Assembly: GCA_035578175.1 (NCBI GenBank) | Contig: JAQMRL010000008.1 | Span: 65,691,041-65,755,040, forward strand | Origin: Catonia carolina | Taxonomy: Eukaryota; Arthropoda; Insecta; Hemiptera; Achilidae | DNA: 64,000 nucleotides | Direction: 5' to 3' | Shown here: positions 1-10,266 of the stretch, piece by piece | Layout: each line of letters begins with the position of its first letter | Numbering within the stretch: the first letter of the stretch is position 1 | Made by a program: the position numbers and the translations under genes | Notes under the pieces: model-generated | What the model was told of the DNA's origin: nothing | Seen by the model: the letters and a program-made list of their open reading frames with translations, nothing else | Database searches by the model: none

Positions 1-539
1 TGCCGTAACATACAAACAGACAAAAATTCAGATTAACTTATTTTCGGTGATTACTTGGTAGATTGGGCGCAGAAACAAAATTTGGGACATTTTTAAAAAT
101 TGTACAGACAAAATTACAATTTTATGTACATAGATTAATAACCTGTATTATTTTCGCACATTTTTAATATCTAATATTGATCGTTTAAATCCATTACTTT
201 TAAAAATAACCTGTTTTAATAATATTAGTTTAAGTAATATAATTTACTTAATATTCACTAATTTATTTCAGAAATCGACCCTAATGAGGAGGCCTACGGT
301 ATTTTAAATTTTTAACGTCGATAACAAGCTTTGTTTTTAATAAAATATTGGCATAATGTCTTAGAGTATCTACTAACCTGTTGCTTTATTTCATTCCAAT
401 GCGAAATAAAATATTAAAATGCCTTGTTTTCCTACATTTTCTTTTTAAATATTCAATACTAAAAACTATTTTATACTCAACTTTTTTTTGTCTTTAATTT
501 TAATAACGGTGATATACAGTGGCTGCTTAATTTCCGCAG
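1..539. other. AT-rich sequence, nothing recognised
   Basis: No open frame with recognisable protein similarity, RNA gene or repeat structure was seen. Long T and A runs dominate. Confidence 0.5.
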
Positions 540-1000
540 ATATTATTTTTTAATATTTAACGGGTGGTAGAGAATTTCACGTTCAAGAGAAAGGTACCCA
601 GTGGGAAGATTCTCCGTTTTGAACTATGGGTGTTGGGCGTGAATCAGACCAAGAGGTCTCTGCTAAATTTTTGCTTTAGACGTTGTACTGTTGAAAAGTT
701 CCTTGTAGCTTGGTCACAGGCTAGTTGGTTGGGATGGTCATCCAGTCCACAAAATTTTCTTTTGAAGAAAACAGTTAATTACTTAACTGTCGAAAGTTTA
801 GAATCGTCATGGAGGGTTTTATTGCTTTCACAAAAAGGATCGTGGGAAGCAAGTCTTAAGAATTTTGACTGAAAGGCCAGGATTGACTTTAAGTTACCCT
901 CTGTTGCTGCTCCAAGGAGCTGGACACCGTAAGTCCAGATTGGTCTCAAAACGATTTTCTAAATTAAATTTTGAAATGGAGATTCAAGTTTGATCAAGGG
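540..1000 (-). pseudogene. Jockey-like LINE ORF2, C-terminal remnant
   Basis: Read on the minus strand, this stretch encodes the degenerate end of a non-LTR retrotransposon reverse-transcriptase protein. The clearest landmark is a W-T-Y-G-V-Q-L block near 925-945, the conserved 'thumb' region of jockey/CR1-type ORF2 proteins. It is followed by residues resembling the usual 'FQSKxLR' block. Stops and frame changes interrupt the rest, so it is not functional. A second, diverged copy of the same segment lies at 29530-30010. Only the last ~150 codons remain, as expected for 5'-truncated LINE copies. The strand-opposite open frame (564-872) has no recognisable domain and is taken as a shadow. Confidence 0.7.
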
Positions 1001-1189
1001 TTAATTAAGCAGAATAGAAGCTTCATTTATCTGTGGTTTTTGTTATGATGTTTCCAATTTAGTCATCTGCTAAGCCAAGATATCGCACCACTCTTGCCTG
1101 AGGATGTGAACATAATTTAGCACGAAAATAAAAATTTATGATTATTATTTTATCAAGTAAACATTAAGAATTTTAATATAAAAAATGAC

Positions 1190-1203
1190 ATTACACGTTG
1201 ATT
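1190..1203. repeat. Left target-site duplication of retroposon R copy 1
   Basis: ATTACACGTTGATT, repeated exactly at 1784-1797. A direct repeat of this length is typical of target-primed (LINE-machinery) insertion. Confidence 0.8.
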
Positions 1204-1783
1204 TTTTGTATCTGAGGCGGCGAGAAAAACTAATGTTCTCTCCCTCACGATGGGGGAAGTAGTGTTGGACTCAAATGAGCCGTCCTCGTCCAGCCCCAAG
1301 GAGGCCGCAACCGCCTACCAACCAAAAACCCGCCGCCTGGCCACTTGATCCGACATCAGCAAACAACCTTCCACCTCCCTTAGAACTGTTTATATAATAC
1401 TACAAGGGAAATGTCAGATTAAAAAATAGTACATACTGTCAGTGGAGAGTGGAAGGTAACCGTAGCCTAATTCCTCTCTTGCTGTCAGAGATCAACACTC
1501 ACTCTCTCACTTTCATTCATCTCTTTCATCACCAGCTCAGGAAGTTAGTGTGCCTACCCTACCATCTGAAATCGGGACAGGATTAATTGACTGTGGGAGA
1601 GGGCGATCCCGCTGATCTCCAGATGTCTTCTCCCTCCGCAGTCTCCCGACCATCTCTCCGCAAACTGAGCGACGAACTTCTAGCTCTTCTCATCCCGCAG
1701 CATCGCTGCCCCTACTCTCTCTGGGATCCACTGTGCAACGTCTATCTTCTCAGATGTCTCCATTCTGTCGAGGCCAAAATAAA
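1204..1783 (-). mobile_element. Poly(A)-tailed retroposon, family R, copy 1
   Basis: A 580-bp insertion flanked by a perfect 14-bp duplication. It is shared with copy 2 (5177-5442 plus 15849-15908) and copy 3 (about 60150-60437). The element reads on the minus strand: its 3' end is a short G/C-rich block followed by a GATA(C)A-rich tail, which appears on the + strand as the T-run near 1203-1210. I did not recognise a coding domain. The GC-rich 3' portion and A-tail look like a 5'-truncated LINE 3' end, possibly R1/LOA-like, but the class is an inference. This is the longest of the three copies. Confidence 0.75.
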
Positions 1784-1797
1784 ATTACACGTTGATT
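1784..1797. repeat. Right target-site duplication of retroposon R copy 1
   Basis: Exact copy of ATTACACGTTGATT at 1190-1203. Confidence 0.8.
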
Positions 1798-3530
1798 GAG
1801 TAAAGAAAAATGCACGTTTACAAGGATTGTTTATTTAGTTATAATTTCTTTTGGTGTTTTCCAAAAATTTTGTTTTAACACAAAAGGAACATTTACTCAA
1901 AAAATTTTGGATAAAATTTTCTTAAATGTTCACTAACGAAAAAGAACATGTTGGAGATTGAAAAGGAAGTGTAGGATATGTCAAGGTATATCTGATAATC
2001 CTAAACATTAACACTATGTTAGATTCTTAAATTCATTACTTACTAATTCATTTATTACCATTATTTATTTACTTGCTTATCTAATAAACATTTCAACCAA
2101 TAATTTTTATTAAATAATATACAATTATTTTCCTCAGCTTTTGACATGAAAATTATTTATTTTCCAACCAAAAATCTATTAAGTAAATAATTCTTGTACA
2201 CTGTAAAATCCTTCATCAATAAAATAATATACTTTTAGTTTTTTAAAACAAATTTATAATACCTCACTTTTAAAAGCTTGTGGTAATTATTATTAACGTA
2301 TTTTTCATTTGTATAAGTAGGTTTCTGTTCATACGATTAAGTTTTGTGATTAGCAAGTTAGAAATCAAACTTTTTCTTATGTTGTGATTGTGCGTACTTA
2401 AATCCTGTAAAACATTTTGTTTTGCGTAAATATTATTACTTAAAAAATGGAAAAGAAGGAACTGTAAAAATTTAAGTAATAATAAAATATAAAGACTTTA
2501 AGAAAGAAAAGCCCATTAGATACTTGTTTTGAGAACGCAGATAATTGGGCCAGCTTTTGAAGTTGTTAAACTAATATTTTAGATGGGCTGAGACTAGTTT
2601 TAACAAAGATATGGATCTTTTCTATATATTTAATTCAATGATACTTAAACTTTATAATGAAGCTGTTTTTAAGTACATTTATCATCTTTTCAATTCATAC
2701 CGATATTTAATATCGTTTTAAATCCATGGTAATGTTTTCGGTTTTATTATAATCATCCTAAATTTGACTGCATTTAGGGGGATATATAAAATGATAAATA
2801 AATTCCTGTTAACACTGACGACATTTCTCCTAATGAGATATCCTAGCTTGACTGAACGTTAACGTGAGGCATGGAGCATGAGGTGTACATGGAACGGGGT
2901 AATTAAAATGATTCCACCTGGGACGCGTCATCCTAAATTAACTTCATTGATTAATACCATTAATTAATAGCTAATTTATTGCATTTCCGACATAACATTC
3001 GGTTTCAAATTAAAATGGAATATATAATTGCAATGTGGATTGGCGGGCGTTACAATTCGTTCAATAATGTAACTAATACAGCCAATCTGCATATTTTACG
3101 TTATTAAGTTACATGGGTTATATCGTTACGTCTTTTTCTATGGTTTTATTTTAAATTTTGCTGATTCATTTGAGTATTACCGATGTTGTATTTCTATAAT
3201 AAAAACTTATTCAGCATTTCCCAATTGCATGGTAAATGTATTTACTTGGTTTTTGTGTTCACTATTTTTTGTATTTTAATGTAAACGCTTTCACTCACTC
3301 ATTCATCAATAATTCTTTAACTTCCTCGTTACATTAAGAGCTGAAATTTGAAACAATTTTTTTTTTAGAGATTGAAAACACAAACTAAAAAAAATTGATT
3401 ACGACCTTTAGCATCTGACTGGTAAAAAAATTAATGACCAACACTGAATCAATACATACATCAATACCTCCGGATATAGTTACCACGTGATTTTTTTTAA
3501 GAAAAAAAATATTTTATTGGTTTAATTTTC
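1798..3530. other. AT-rich sequence, no gene seen
   Basis: No recognisable coding exon or repeat. A weak imperfect inverted repeat brackets 3032-3097 (GGATTGGC versus GCCAATCT), but nothing around it supports a named feature. Confidence 0.5.
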
Positions 3531-3534
3531 CTGT

Positions 3535-4195
3535 TGTTTTTGGGTCATCAGCTGAAAACCTGGTTTGAACCTCTAGAGGCTTTACTAAGTAAAACGAGGA
3601 GTGAAGTGGTGTACCATTGCCTTACTCACCGAGTGTAAAAGTATGCTTATCAGCATACCAGGCCCTCCGAAAAGCATCTACTTTCCATCCTGCAAATGAC
3701 ACCTCACTTCTTTCACCACAGGGTTTGGTTGTATAATGAAACCCATTACTCTCAGAGGAGATAACTCTGACTAGTGTCTTTCACACTTCTACCTCTTTTG
3801 TTCTTAAATGCTTCAGTCATATAATTGAATGGCTCAACAGAAAAACGTTGCAACTGACAAAATTTACGAAAGTGAAGTTTCAGTGGAATACGTCCTATAA
3901 ATCCTCTATTTGATCATAATAGCGAACTCTAACGGGTAGAATTGTAACTTAAATCTCGGAAATTCTTGAAACAAAATCGTCATACAGTAAAAAATTTTAC
4001 ACAGCTAAGAATCAGATGGTATCTTTCACTTTCTGTAAAAATTTATTTTTGTTACTTGCAACGTTTTTCTGTTGACCCATTAAATTGGCTGACCATGTAA
4101 TAAGAAACATAACTATTTTTTCTAGCCCTGGAACTAGCAAAAAGAGTGAAAATAATTTAAAACTCCACCTGCCTGTTATGAGCAAATATGAAATT
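3535..4195 (-). repeat. Interspersed family A, copy 1 (split by a MITE)
   Basis: Minus-strand copy of a ~390-bp repeat that occurs seven times in the window. Landmarks in family orientation are a GAAGAGGTAGAGGTGTAAAA block, a CAGACCCTGTGG block, a TTTACTTAGTAAAACC block near the end, and a final CTAAACAAC-type tail. The copy is interrupted at 3828-4082 by a terminal-inverted-repeat element. Short AATTTTC repeats flank it, matching the 7-9-bp duplications seen around other copies. Family class is unresolved: a non-autonomous hAT-like DNA element or a SINE with an (AAC)n tail would both fit. Confidence 0.75.
3828..4082. mobile_element. MITE-like element inserted in family A copy 1
   Basis: A ~255-bp segment absent from the other family A copies. 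Its ends are inverted repeats sharing the 20-bp core TCAACAGAAAAACGTTGCAA (left near 3833, right near 4052-4076 in reverse complement). AATTG flanks both sides (3823-3827 and 4083-4087). Removing the segment plus one AATTG restores the family A consensus across the junction. No transposase is encoded, so it is non-autonomous. The duplication size is 5-6 bp, and the superfamily is not assigned. Confidence 0.7.
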
Positions 4196-4239
4196 TTCGT
4201 AGAAATTAAAATAACTGCTTTACACAAATATTTGTTTAC

Positions 4240-5030
4240 TCATAATGAACACTCATCATTGAAACCAATTCAAACCGGAGTTTCTCAAGATAGCGTATTA
4301 GCGCACATGTAGTCTACACGTTATTTAAATCAGACATACCGAAAACAGAAGATACAACACTAGCCGCCTATGCTGATGACGCAGCCATTCTTGTAGTAAC
4401 ACGAGACCCTGCCAGGGCAACTGCAAAACATCAACACCACTTAAATATTACAAATAACTGGTAGTAGAAATGGCGTTTGAATAGAAACGAAGTAAACGGC
4501 TCACATGTTACTTACTTTTTCGTTAAAATTGTCCATACATACATTTCAATAACACACAAATTTTACACACTTACACAGCTTACTATCTTTCGTTACACTT
4601 AATCAGACTCCAAAATTAGAGAAAACATTCAGTAGAAACGGAAACAGCTAGAATTAAAATTGAAACAATTTATTTTTGCTAATCGGGCCAGAATTATTAA
4701 ATTATTGCTTCGAAACAAATTTACAAAACCGTTTACAAACCAGTCTAGACCTATAAAATCCAGTTATGGAGAACATTCAGTAAACGAAATATTCAAATTA
4801 TTCAGAGTTTTCTGTCATCCTACGTGCTCTAAATGCTACGCTCTGGGAAATGACAAGACAACCACTCTTTCAACAATCTATTTATCTCAACATTTAACAT
4901 AAATTTAAAATTTTAGTAAAACAAAGAAACGACTTGAATCATACCAAATTTTTTGGCAAATAATTTATTGGACAACAGTGTTACAGTGCGGATGCTAAAC
5001 GGAGGTATCCAAAAGACTAATTTATGTCTT
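4240..5030 (+). pseudogene. Jockey-like LINE reverse transcriptase, degenerate
   Basis: Plus-strand remnant of a non-LTR retrotransposon ORF2. The order of blocks is that of a jockey-type RT. A G-V-(P/S)-Q-(G/D)-S-V-L block lies near 4277-4300. It is followed by A-A-Y-A-D-D-A-A-I-L (catalytic Y-A-D-D) near 4360-4395. A degraded T-Y-(G/K)-I-Q-L-W block lies near 4750-4775, and a Y-Q-x-x-L/W-x-x-N-L-L-D-x-S-like end near 4940-4985. Several in-frame stops and shifts separate the blocks, so it is a dead copy. The C-terminal part is homologous to the better-preserved copy at 37571-37894. Confidence 0.75.
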
Positions 5031-5163
5031 TAGTAATAATTACCATTATGTTTACAAAATTTAGCGTCGGTACATTTGTAACACATATCAACCTGCCAAT
5101 AGTATTTATTATATTTTAGAGACATTTTCCTGGGAGATACCTTTTCATGGCAATTATCTTTGT

Positions 5164-5176
5164 AACAAATCTACTT
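5164..5176. repeat. Left target-site duplication of retroposon R copy 2
   Basis: AACAAATCTACTT, repeated exactly at 15909-15921 on the far side of the nested LTR element. Confidence 0.8.
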
Positions 5177-5442
5177 TTTTTTTATCCGAGGCTGCGAAAA
5201 AAACTCATGTTCATTCCCTCACGATAGGGAAGTAGTGTTGGACTCAATTGAGGAGTCCTCGTTCAGCCACAAGGAGGCCGCAACCGCCTACCAACCAAAA
5301 ACCCGCCGCTTGGCCACTTGATCCGACATCACCAAAGAATCCTCCACCTCCCTCGGAACTGTTTATACAATATTAAAAGAGAAATGTCGGGTTAAAAAAC
5401 ATTTATATACTGTCAGCGGAGCGTGGAAAGTAAACGTAGCCT

Positions 5443-6957
5443 TGTAACCGGACGGGGTGGCGGCAGGTTGGCTCACAGCAATGAAAAACTCTTGATTTAT
5501 CTTGAATATATTTATTAACAATATTTTCCCATCTTAAAATTACCACTTCTGATCGCCATCAGAAACTACGCTACAAATATAATCTATAAGGTTAAACACA
5601 ATAAAACCATGGTCCTTAAAGTCCTTAAGTCGTGGAACACAAGGCACAATCCCAATAAACTATTAAAGTAACCATAACCTAATACTAAATTAATCCAATT
5701 ATGTGATTTACTTCCCTCGTCTAGCCCGTATTGTCCATCAACTGAACAGTCACCAGGCACTGTGGTTAGTCATATAAAATTAAATACTAATTCTAACAAG
5801 TTCAATAAAAGAAAATACTATCAGCAACAATAGTGAAAACTTACACAATAAATTCTCACAAAATTCAATAAAAAAAACAGTGACAACAACAATAATGAAA
5901 TTACATAGTGAATTCTCACAAAATCAGTAAAAGAGAAAATTAACAACATCAATAGTGAAATTATATAATGACTTCGCACAAAATTAATAAAAGAAAATAT
6001 TAACATCCACAATAGTGTAATTACATAATGACTACTCTCAAAATTAATAATAAAAATAACTATTAACATCAACAATAGTGTAATTACATAATGACTACTC
6101 ACAAGATCAATAAAGGAAATTATTAGCATCAACAATAGTGAAATTACATAATGATTTCTCACAGCATCAATAAAAGAAAATGTTAACAACTATAATAATG
6201 AAATTACATAATGAATTCTCGAAAAACCCTAGCTACTGGGGCGGTAGACTTGCTTCACTTAAAGTACTAGTACATAAGGGTACTTACAAAACCAAGCCAA
6301 TATCGCCATCGTCCTCGCCCGAAACCTTCAGGGCCGTATGTTAAGAGGGACTCAAACGGGCCCAATCGCAGTATTCCAACTCCAACGGTCTGGCTAGGCC
6401 GGGGTCACACGAGCGCACACAGTTCACTCAACCACAACTTATACAGTTCTAAAACCACAGGCTACACCGCCTTACCATTCCACCGGCACGTCCCGAGAGT
6501 TCACTGGAAGCCTTAAACAGTTATTCACCAGAAATACTCGCGTACTACCACGAGGACCGCCCATACCGGGTGGTCATACGTTGTCGCTCGTGTGTGTCTG
6601 TCCTATAAAGACGCGCGTAGCTCACTCGGTCACTTCTCGCATCGAGTCTCAACTGACGACTGACTCGTCTCCCCGCGCTCTACCCCACGTCCGCTCTACC
6701 ATACCAGTGGCACTCAGCTGACGCGGCACATTCCAGCCTACTCGCTACACATTTCTTGGAATACGTTTATCGTACATAATTCTTTTATCCTACAATATTA
6801 TACTATTAGATTATTACATTATACGATTACACATCATTACATTACATGATTACACGTCATTAATTAACAATTAAAAATACGCTATTAGAACATAAAATTA
6901 TTTTAAATGAAAATTCACTAGTTAGTAAATAACTCAGTTCAATCCCATAATATTACA
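5443..6957 (-). repeat. 3' LTR of the env-bearing element
   Basis: 1,515 bp, the downstream LTR in element orientation. It is offset exactly 8,887 bp from the 5' LTR with no difference noticed. A minus-strand AATAAA (5511-5516) lies near the end and is a candidate polyadenylation signal. It contains the same ~60-bp tandem repeat as the 5' LTR, at about 5791-6216. Confidence 0.95.
5791..6216 (-). repeat. ~60-bp tandem array inside the 3' LTR
   Basis: About seven diverged units of 60 bp (one of 63), each with an ACAATAGTGAAATTACATAA-like core on the + strand. In element sense the unit length is a multiple of three and the array stays open for 122 codons as a hydrophobic 20-residue repeat (M-L-I-x-S-F-I-x-x-V-x-S-H-Y-V-I-x-L-L-L). 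No ATG opens the first unit. Coding is therefore doubtful. Confidence 0.8.
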
Positions 6958-6973
6958 CTACTTTCCCCTCTCA
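6958..6973 (-). promoter_or_regulatory. Polypurine tract of the LTR element
   Basis: On the minus strand GAGAGGGGAAAGTAG abuts the 3' LTR. This is the expected site for plus-strand DNA priming by RNase H in LTR retroelements. Confidence 0.8.
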
Positions 6974-7055
6974 GAAAGAGCCCAGAAAGAGGATCAGATT
7001 AAACAGGCCATGTTCCCTACTCCACTGGCACTGCACTATACACATTGCGGATACG

Positions 7056-8969
7056 CTAGTCGCTCCTCACTGCCACACTGGCATAACCACTTCGGGATAG
7101 GCTGCGTCGCTCCTCCCTGGATAGCCGCTGGATGGGTGGAAGTTCCGGGTTCCTCGGTGTCGCTCCGTCTCCTTGTCTAGGCTGCTCGGTTGCTCCAGGA
7201 CACGGTACCATCTCAATGGAGGGTCCTCCCTCCTCCGCTTCTTGATTCGTCTCCGCATCGGTCCTCCGTTGATACCACCATATGGCCGTGATCAAGATTA
7301 CGGCCACCAATATGATAAGGAAGCTCGCCAACCACCAGGCTCGTTGGTAATATTGCTGCCTACGCTGGATCGCGTTCTCCAAGTCTCTGTAGGTAACCTC
7401 TGGACCATGAGGGCCTGGTTGGGTTCGACCCTCAGCTGCCAATTCTCCAATGATTTCCCAACTCTCTTCCCTGTTGCTGAGTGGTTTCGTCCTTGGCACA
7501 CCCACGGTTAAGCGGGTAATAGTAACTAATGGCGGAACTAATTCCACTGTAATTGTACCTCGGGATCGTCGCAGGATGGTGAATTGATCGGTGCGATAGG
7601 TACAACTTCCAATCGGCTTCAATTTTCCCACTCCAGTAATATTTTGTTTAGTTACCGTGACTCTGCCTCCCACTTGACATTCCGAGACTAGGTTGTCTGC
7701 AACAGGGATGCTAAAGTACCAGCTCTCTTCTCTTTCGCTCCAAATCCAGATGGGTAGGGGTACCTTAGTCAGGACGGCACGCTCGCAAAGATTGTGGATG
7801 TCCACCTCGGACTCAATGAATAGGGAGTGTAGGCAGGTGGTCCTTCGTCGATGAAGCAAGGCGACATCCGCTGGGCAAACCCTCGGGCCACTTCCCTGAC
7901 ACTTCACTAGTTCTCCTGCAGGAAATTCACTGTGGAGTTCTTGGTTTTCACTAACAATGAAATGAGTCTCCGGCACGCGGTACACATACGATACACCAGT
8001 CGTAGAGTCCAACACGGGTAACACTCGTACTTGATACAACTGAAACAAATGGCCTTGCGAGGCTAAAGGTACATCAATCACTATTCTAATAAAGTGTCCC
8101 ACTGAATGAGCACATACCTTGGTCATGGCATAGTATCTATACATGTCCATCACCCCATTACTAGTGAGCAAGTCTACCCCTACCGGCAATACAGGTTGCA
8201 ATTTCTTGACAATGTTACTTAATTCTACAGGGGAAATTAAAGTGGCACTTATCCTACCCTCTACACTAACACGTTGAACATCTAATACTAAATTCCTTAA
8301 ATCTATCACTCCCTGCAGGGAGGCAACTCTCAGCCCACCCAGGATAGTGGTTGCGTTCATAAACATCTGTAACATCACATCTGCACGCTGAACCCGATCT
8401 TCTACGGCATCCAACCTCCTCATCATTGGCTTGATCACGGCGACCACATCTCGTGCCACCCGTCGAATCTTCTCGCTGTTCTCTTCCGCCTGCCTTGACA
8501 GGGTACGGGTTACGGAGGTGAGGTCCTTTTGCAGATATACGGTCTCCGCCATGGTGCGATCGATCCCCTCGAGGTTACGATGCAGCTCGTCGAGATCGTC
8601 CGAGTCCGGATTCCCAAAAATGACCTTGATTATCTTCCCTCCGATGTTGACTAGGCCCCTCTTAGATCGCCCATTCGGCAACATGTCTCGTAGCGTTTCT
8701 TCGACAGTTTCCATTTCCGCAACCACATCCTCTACTTCCTGGATAGATTTCTCGGTAACTCGCATCCTCGGCTCGTTCCTGCCAGCTTCAACAAGGACTG
8801 CCTTGGCTTCTTCGACGGCTGCTCGCAGCTCTCTCCTTCGCTCAGTAAGTCGGGTCACATTTAATTCCACCACCACTCGCATTGAGTCTCCTGTCATTAT
8901 AATTTCTCCCCGCTCCAGGAAGAGTACTCCGTTGTCGACCTGGCGTCCGGCTCCCAGAGCCATGCACAC
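7056..8969 (-). CDS. Env: F-type fusion glycoprotein-like
   Basis: The 637-codon frame encodes a class I-like envelope protein of the insect baculovirus-F/errantivirus type. It has a furin-type R-S-K-R at residues 101-104. The following segment starts G-L-V-N-I-G-G and carries an F-G-N-x-D-S-D-D-L block (fusion peptide and first heptad region in this family). Further on there are several N-x-T sequons, a cysteine-rich ectodomain, a 22-residue transmembrane helix at about 545-566 and a 71-residue cytoplasmic tail. The frame's first codon is GTG (8969) and the first ATG is at 8963. Neither start gives a full signal peptide by itself. A splice acceptor (AG at 8973-8972) just upstream suggests env is made from a spliced RNA whose leader contributes the N-terminus. 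The frame is intact. Infectivity or expression cannot be judged from sequence. Confidence 0.9.
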   Translation of the reverse strand: MCMALGAGRQVDNGVLFLERGEIIMTGDSMRVVVELNVTRLTERRRELRAAVEEAKAVLVEAGRNEPRMRVTEKSIQEVEDVVAEMETVEETLRDMLPNGRSKRGLVNIGGKIIKVIFGNPDSDDLDELHRNLEGIDRTMAETVYLQKDLTSVTRTLSRQAEENSEKIRRVARDVVAVIKPMMRRLDAVEDRVQRADVMLQMFMNATTILGGLRVASLQGVIDLRNLVLDVQRVSVEGRISATLISPVELSNIVKKLQPVLPVGVDLLTSNGVMDMYRYYAMTKVCAHSVGHFIRIVIDVPLASQGHLFQLYQVRVLPVLDSTTGVSYVYRVPETHFIVSENQELHSEFPAGELVKCQGSGPRVCPADVALLHRRRTTCLHSLFIESEVDIHNLCERAVLTKVPLPIWIWSEREESWYFSIPVADNLVSECQVGGRVTVTKQNITGVGKLKPIGSCTYRTDQFTILRRSRGTITVELVPPLVTITRLTVGVPRTKPLSNREESWEIIGELAAEGRTQPGPHGPEVTYRDLENAIQRRQQYYQRAWWLASFLIILVAVILITAIWWYQRRTDAETNQEAEEGGPSIEMVPCPGATEQPRQGDGATPRNPELPPIQRLSREERRSLSRSGYASVAVRSD

Positions 8970-8970
8970 A

Positions 8971-8990
8971 CCTACACAAAGGGAATTTAG
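8971..8990 (-). promoter_or_regulatory. Candidate env splice acceptor
   Basis: On the minus strand a pyrimidine-rich TTCCCTTTGTGTAG lies immediately before the env frame, with AG at 8973-8972. Joined to the donor at 15174, the exon phase matches the env reading frame. Inference from consensus and phase only. Confidence 0.55.
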
Positions 8991-9195
8991 TCTCAGTGGC
9001 GGTTATTACGGGGCCGCACAAAATACTTACAAAACTACATATAAAATTAATTTACTCTAATTATATCAAGGTAGTGTATATTAGTACTATAGTTATAGAA
9101 AACGAACGAAGTATTCATCCTCTCCAGACTGGGCCTAACCTACTCAATCCAGCCAGGACTCCAGTATGAAGCGGGTTTCACCCTCGTCCTTCCAT
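8991..9195. other. Pol-env spacer of the LTR element
   Basis: AT-richer spacer between the pol stop and the env acceptor. No separate gene seen. Confidence 0.6.
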
Positions 9196-10234
9196 CTAGT
9201 CCTTGCTACTCTGTTCTTGGTGATGAATTCCTCCCCTGCTTCTTAACGAGTATGGCGATCTTACTGCGGGTCGCCTCGCTTGTGGGGAGGGTCGATACGA
9301 GGGGTCCTCCCTTACAGGGTCTAACGGTTCCGGTGGGCTATCGGGGGCGGCGAAAAATTCATCCCAGGCCTCCCACCCTCTTTCGTCTTCACTCGACCCT
9401 GCCTTCTGGGCCATCTCTTCCTGGCCTTCAATCGTGTCTGATCCAGAGTCAGTTCCGGACTCCCTCGTTGACCTTCCACGGCTACCCCCTGCGGCCGCAT
9501 CGCTAATCTCGTTCTGATCTCCATCACTCTCGAATTCTGACGGCCTCCATGGTTCCTCTTCTGCTTCCTCGTCTCCGATTTCCCTTGACGGAACTCCCGG
9601 ATCTTCTTGTTTTCGCTGGCACGCCGTCCGCCGCTGCCGCACCGCTGGCGCTCCGTCCTTCGGGACGCTGGCCGTTCCTGGTTTCAGGCGATTTACATGC
9701 ACGATCACGGTCCAGCCAGACCCGACGCGGAGTTGATAATTCACCTCCGACAACTTTTTGATCACCTCGTAAGGCCCCTTCCACGGACGCAAAAACTTTC
9801 GGCTGTCTCCCGGCTTCACCGCAGGATCGTGTAGATACACTGTGTCGCCTACCTCGAACTTTCGGCTCACCTTATCCCGGTTAAATGCACGGGCTCTCTC
9901 TTCCGCCGCCCGGTGAGATTGCTGGACTGTTACTTCGTAGGCATTTCTCAGGCGTTGGCATAAGAGGTGAAGATAGTCTTCTACCTTTCCATCATAACTG
10001 CCCGAATTGATCATCAGATCCCCGGGCAGGACCATCTCTCGCCCGTGGAGCAAAAAGTATGGGGAATACCCTGTCGACGAGTGCGGCACGCTTCGGTAGG
10101 CCATCACTGCGTACGGAACCCACCGATCCCAGTCTCGTCCATCGTGTCGTGCGAAGTGGGCAACACTATCTATTAGGGTACGATGTACTCTCTCAAGGCG
10201 CCCGTTACCCTCCGGGAACAGTCGGACGTTAAAC

Positions 10235-10266
<32 letters not shown>

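Noticed and set aside
8431..9060. Long plus-strand frame across env
   Set aside because: Shadow of the minus-strand env coding sequence. Ser/Thr/Arg-rich composition, no domain.
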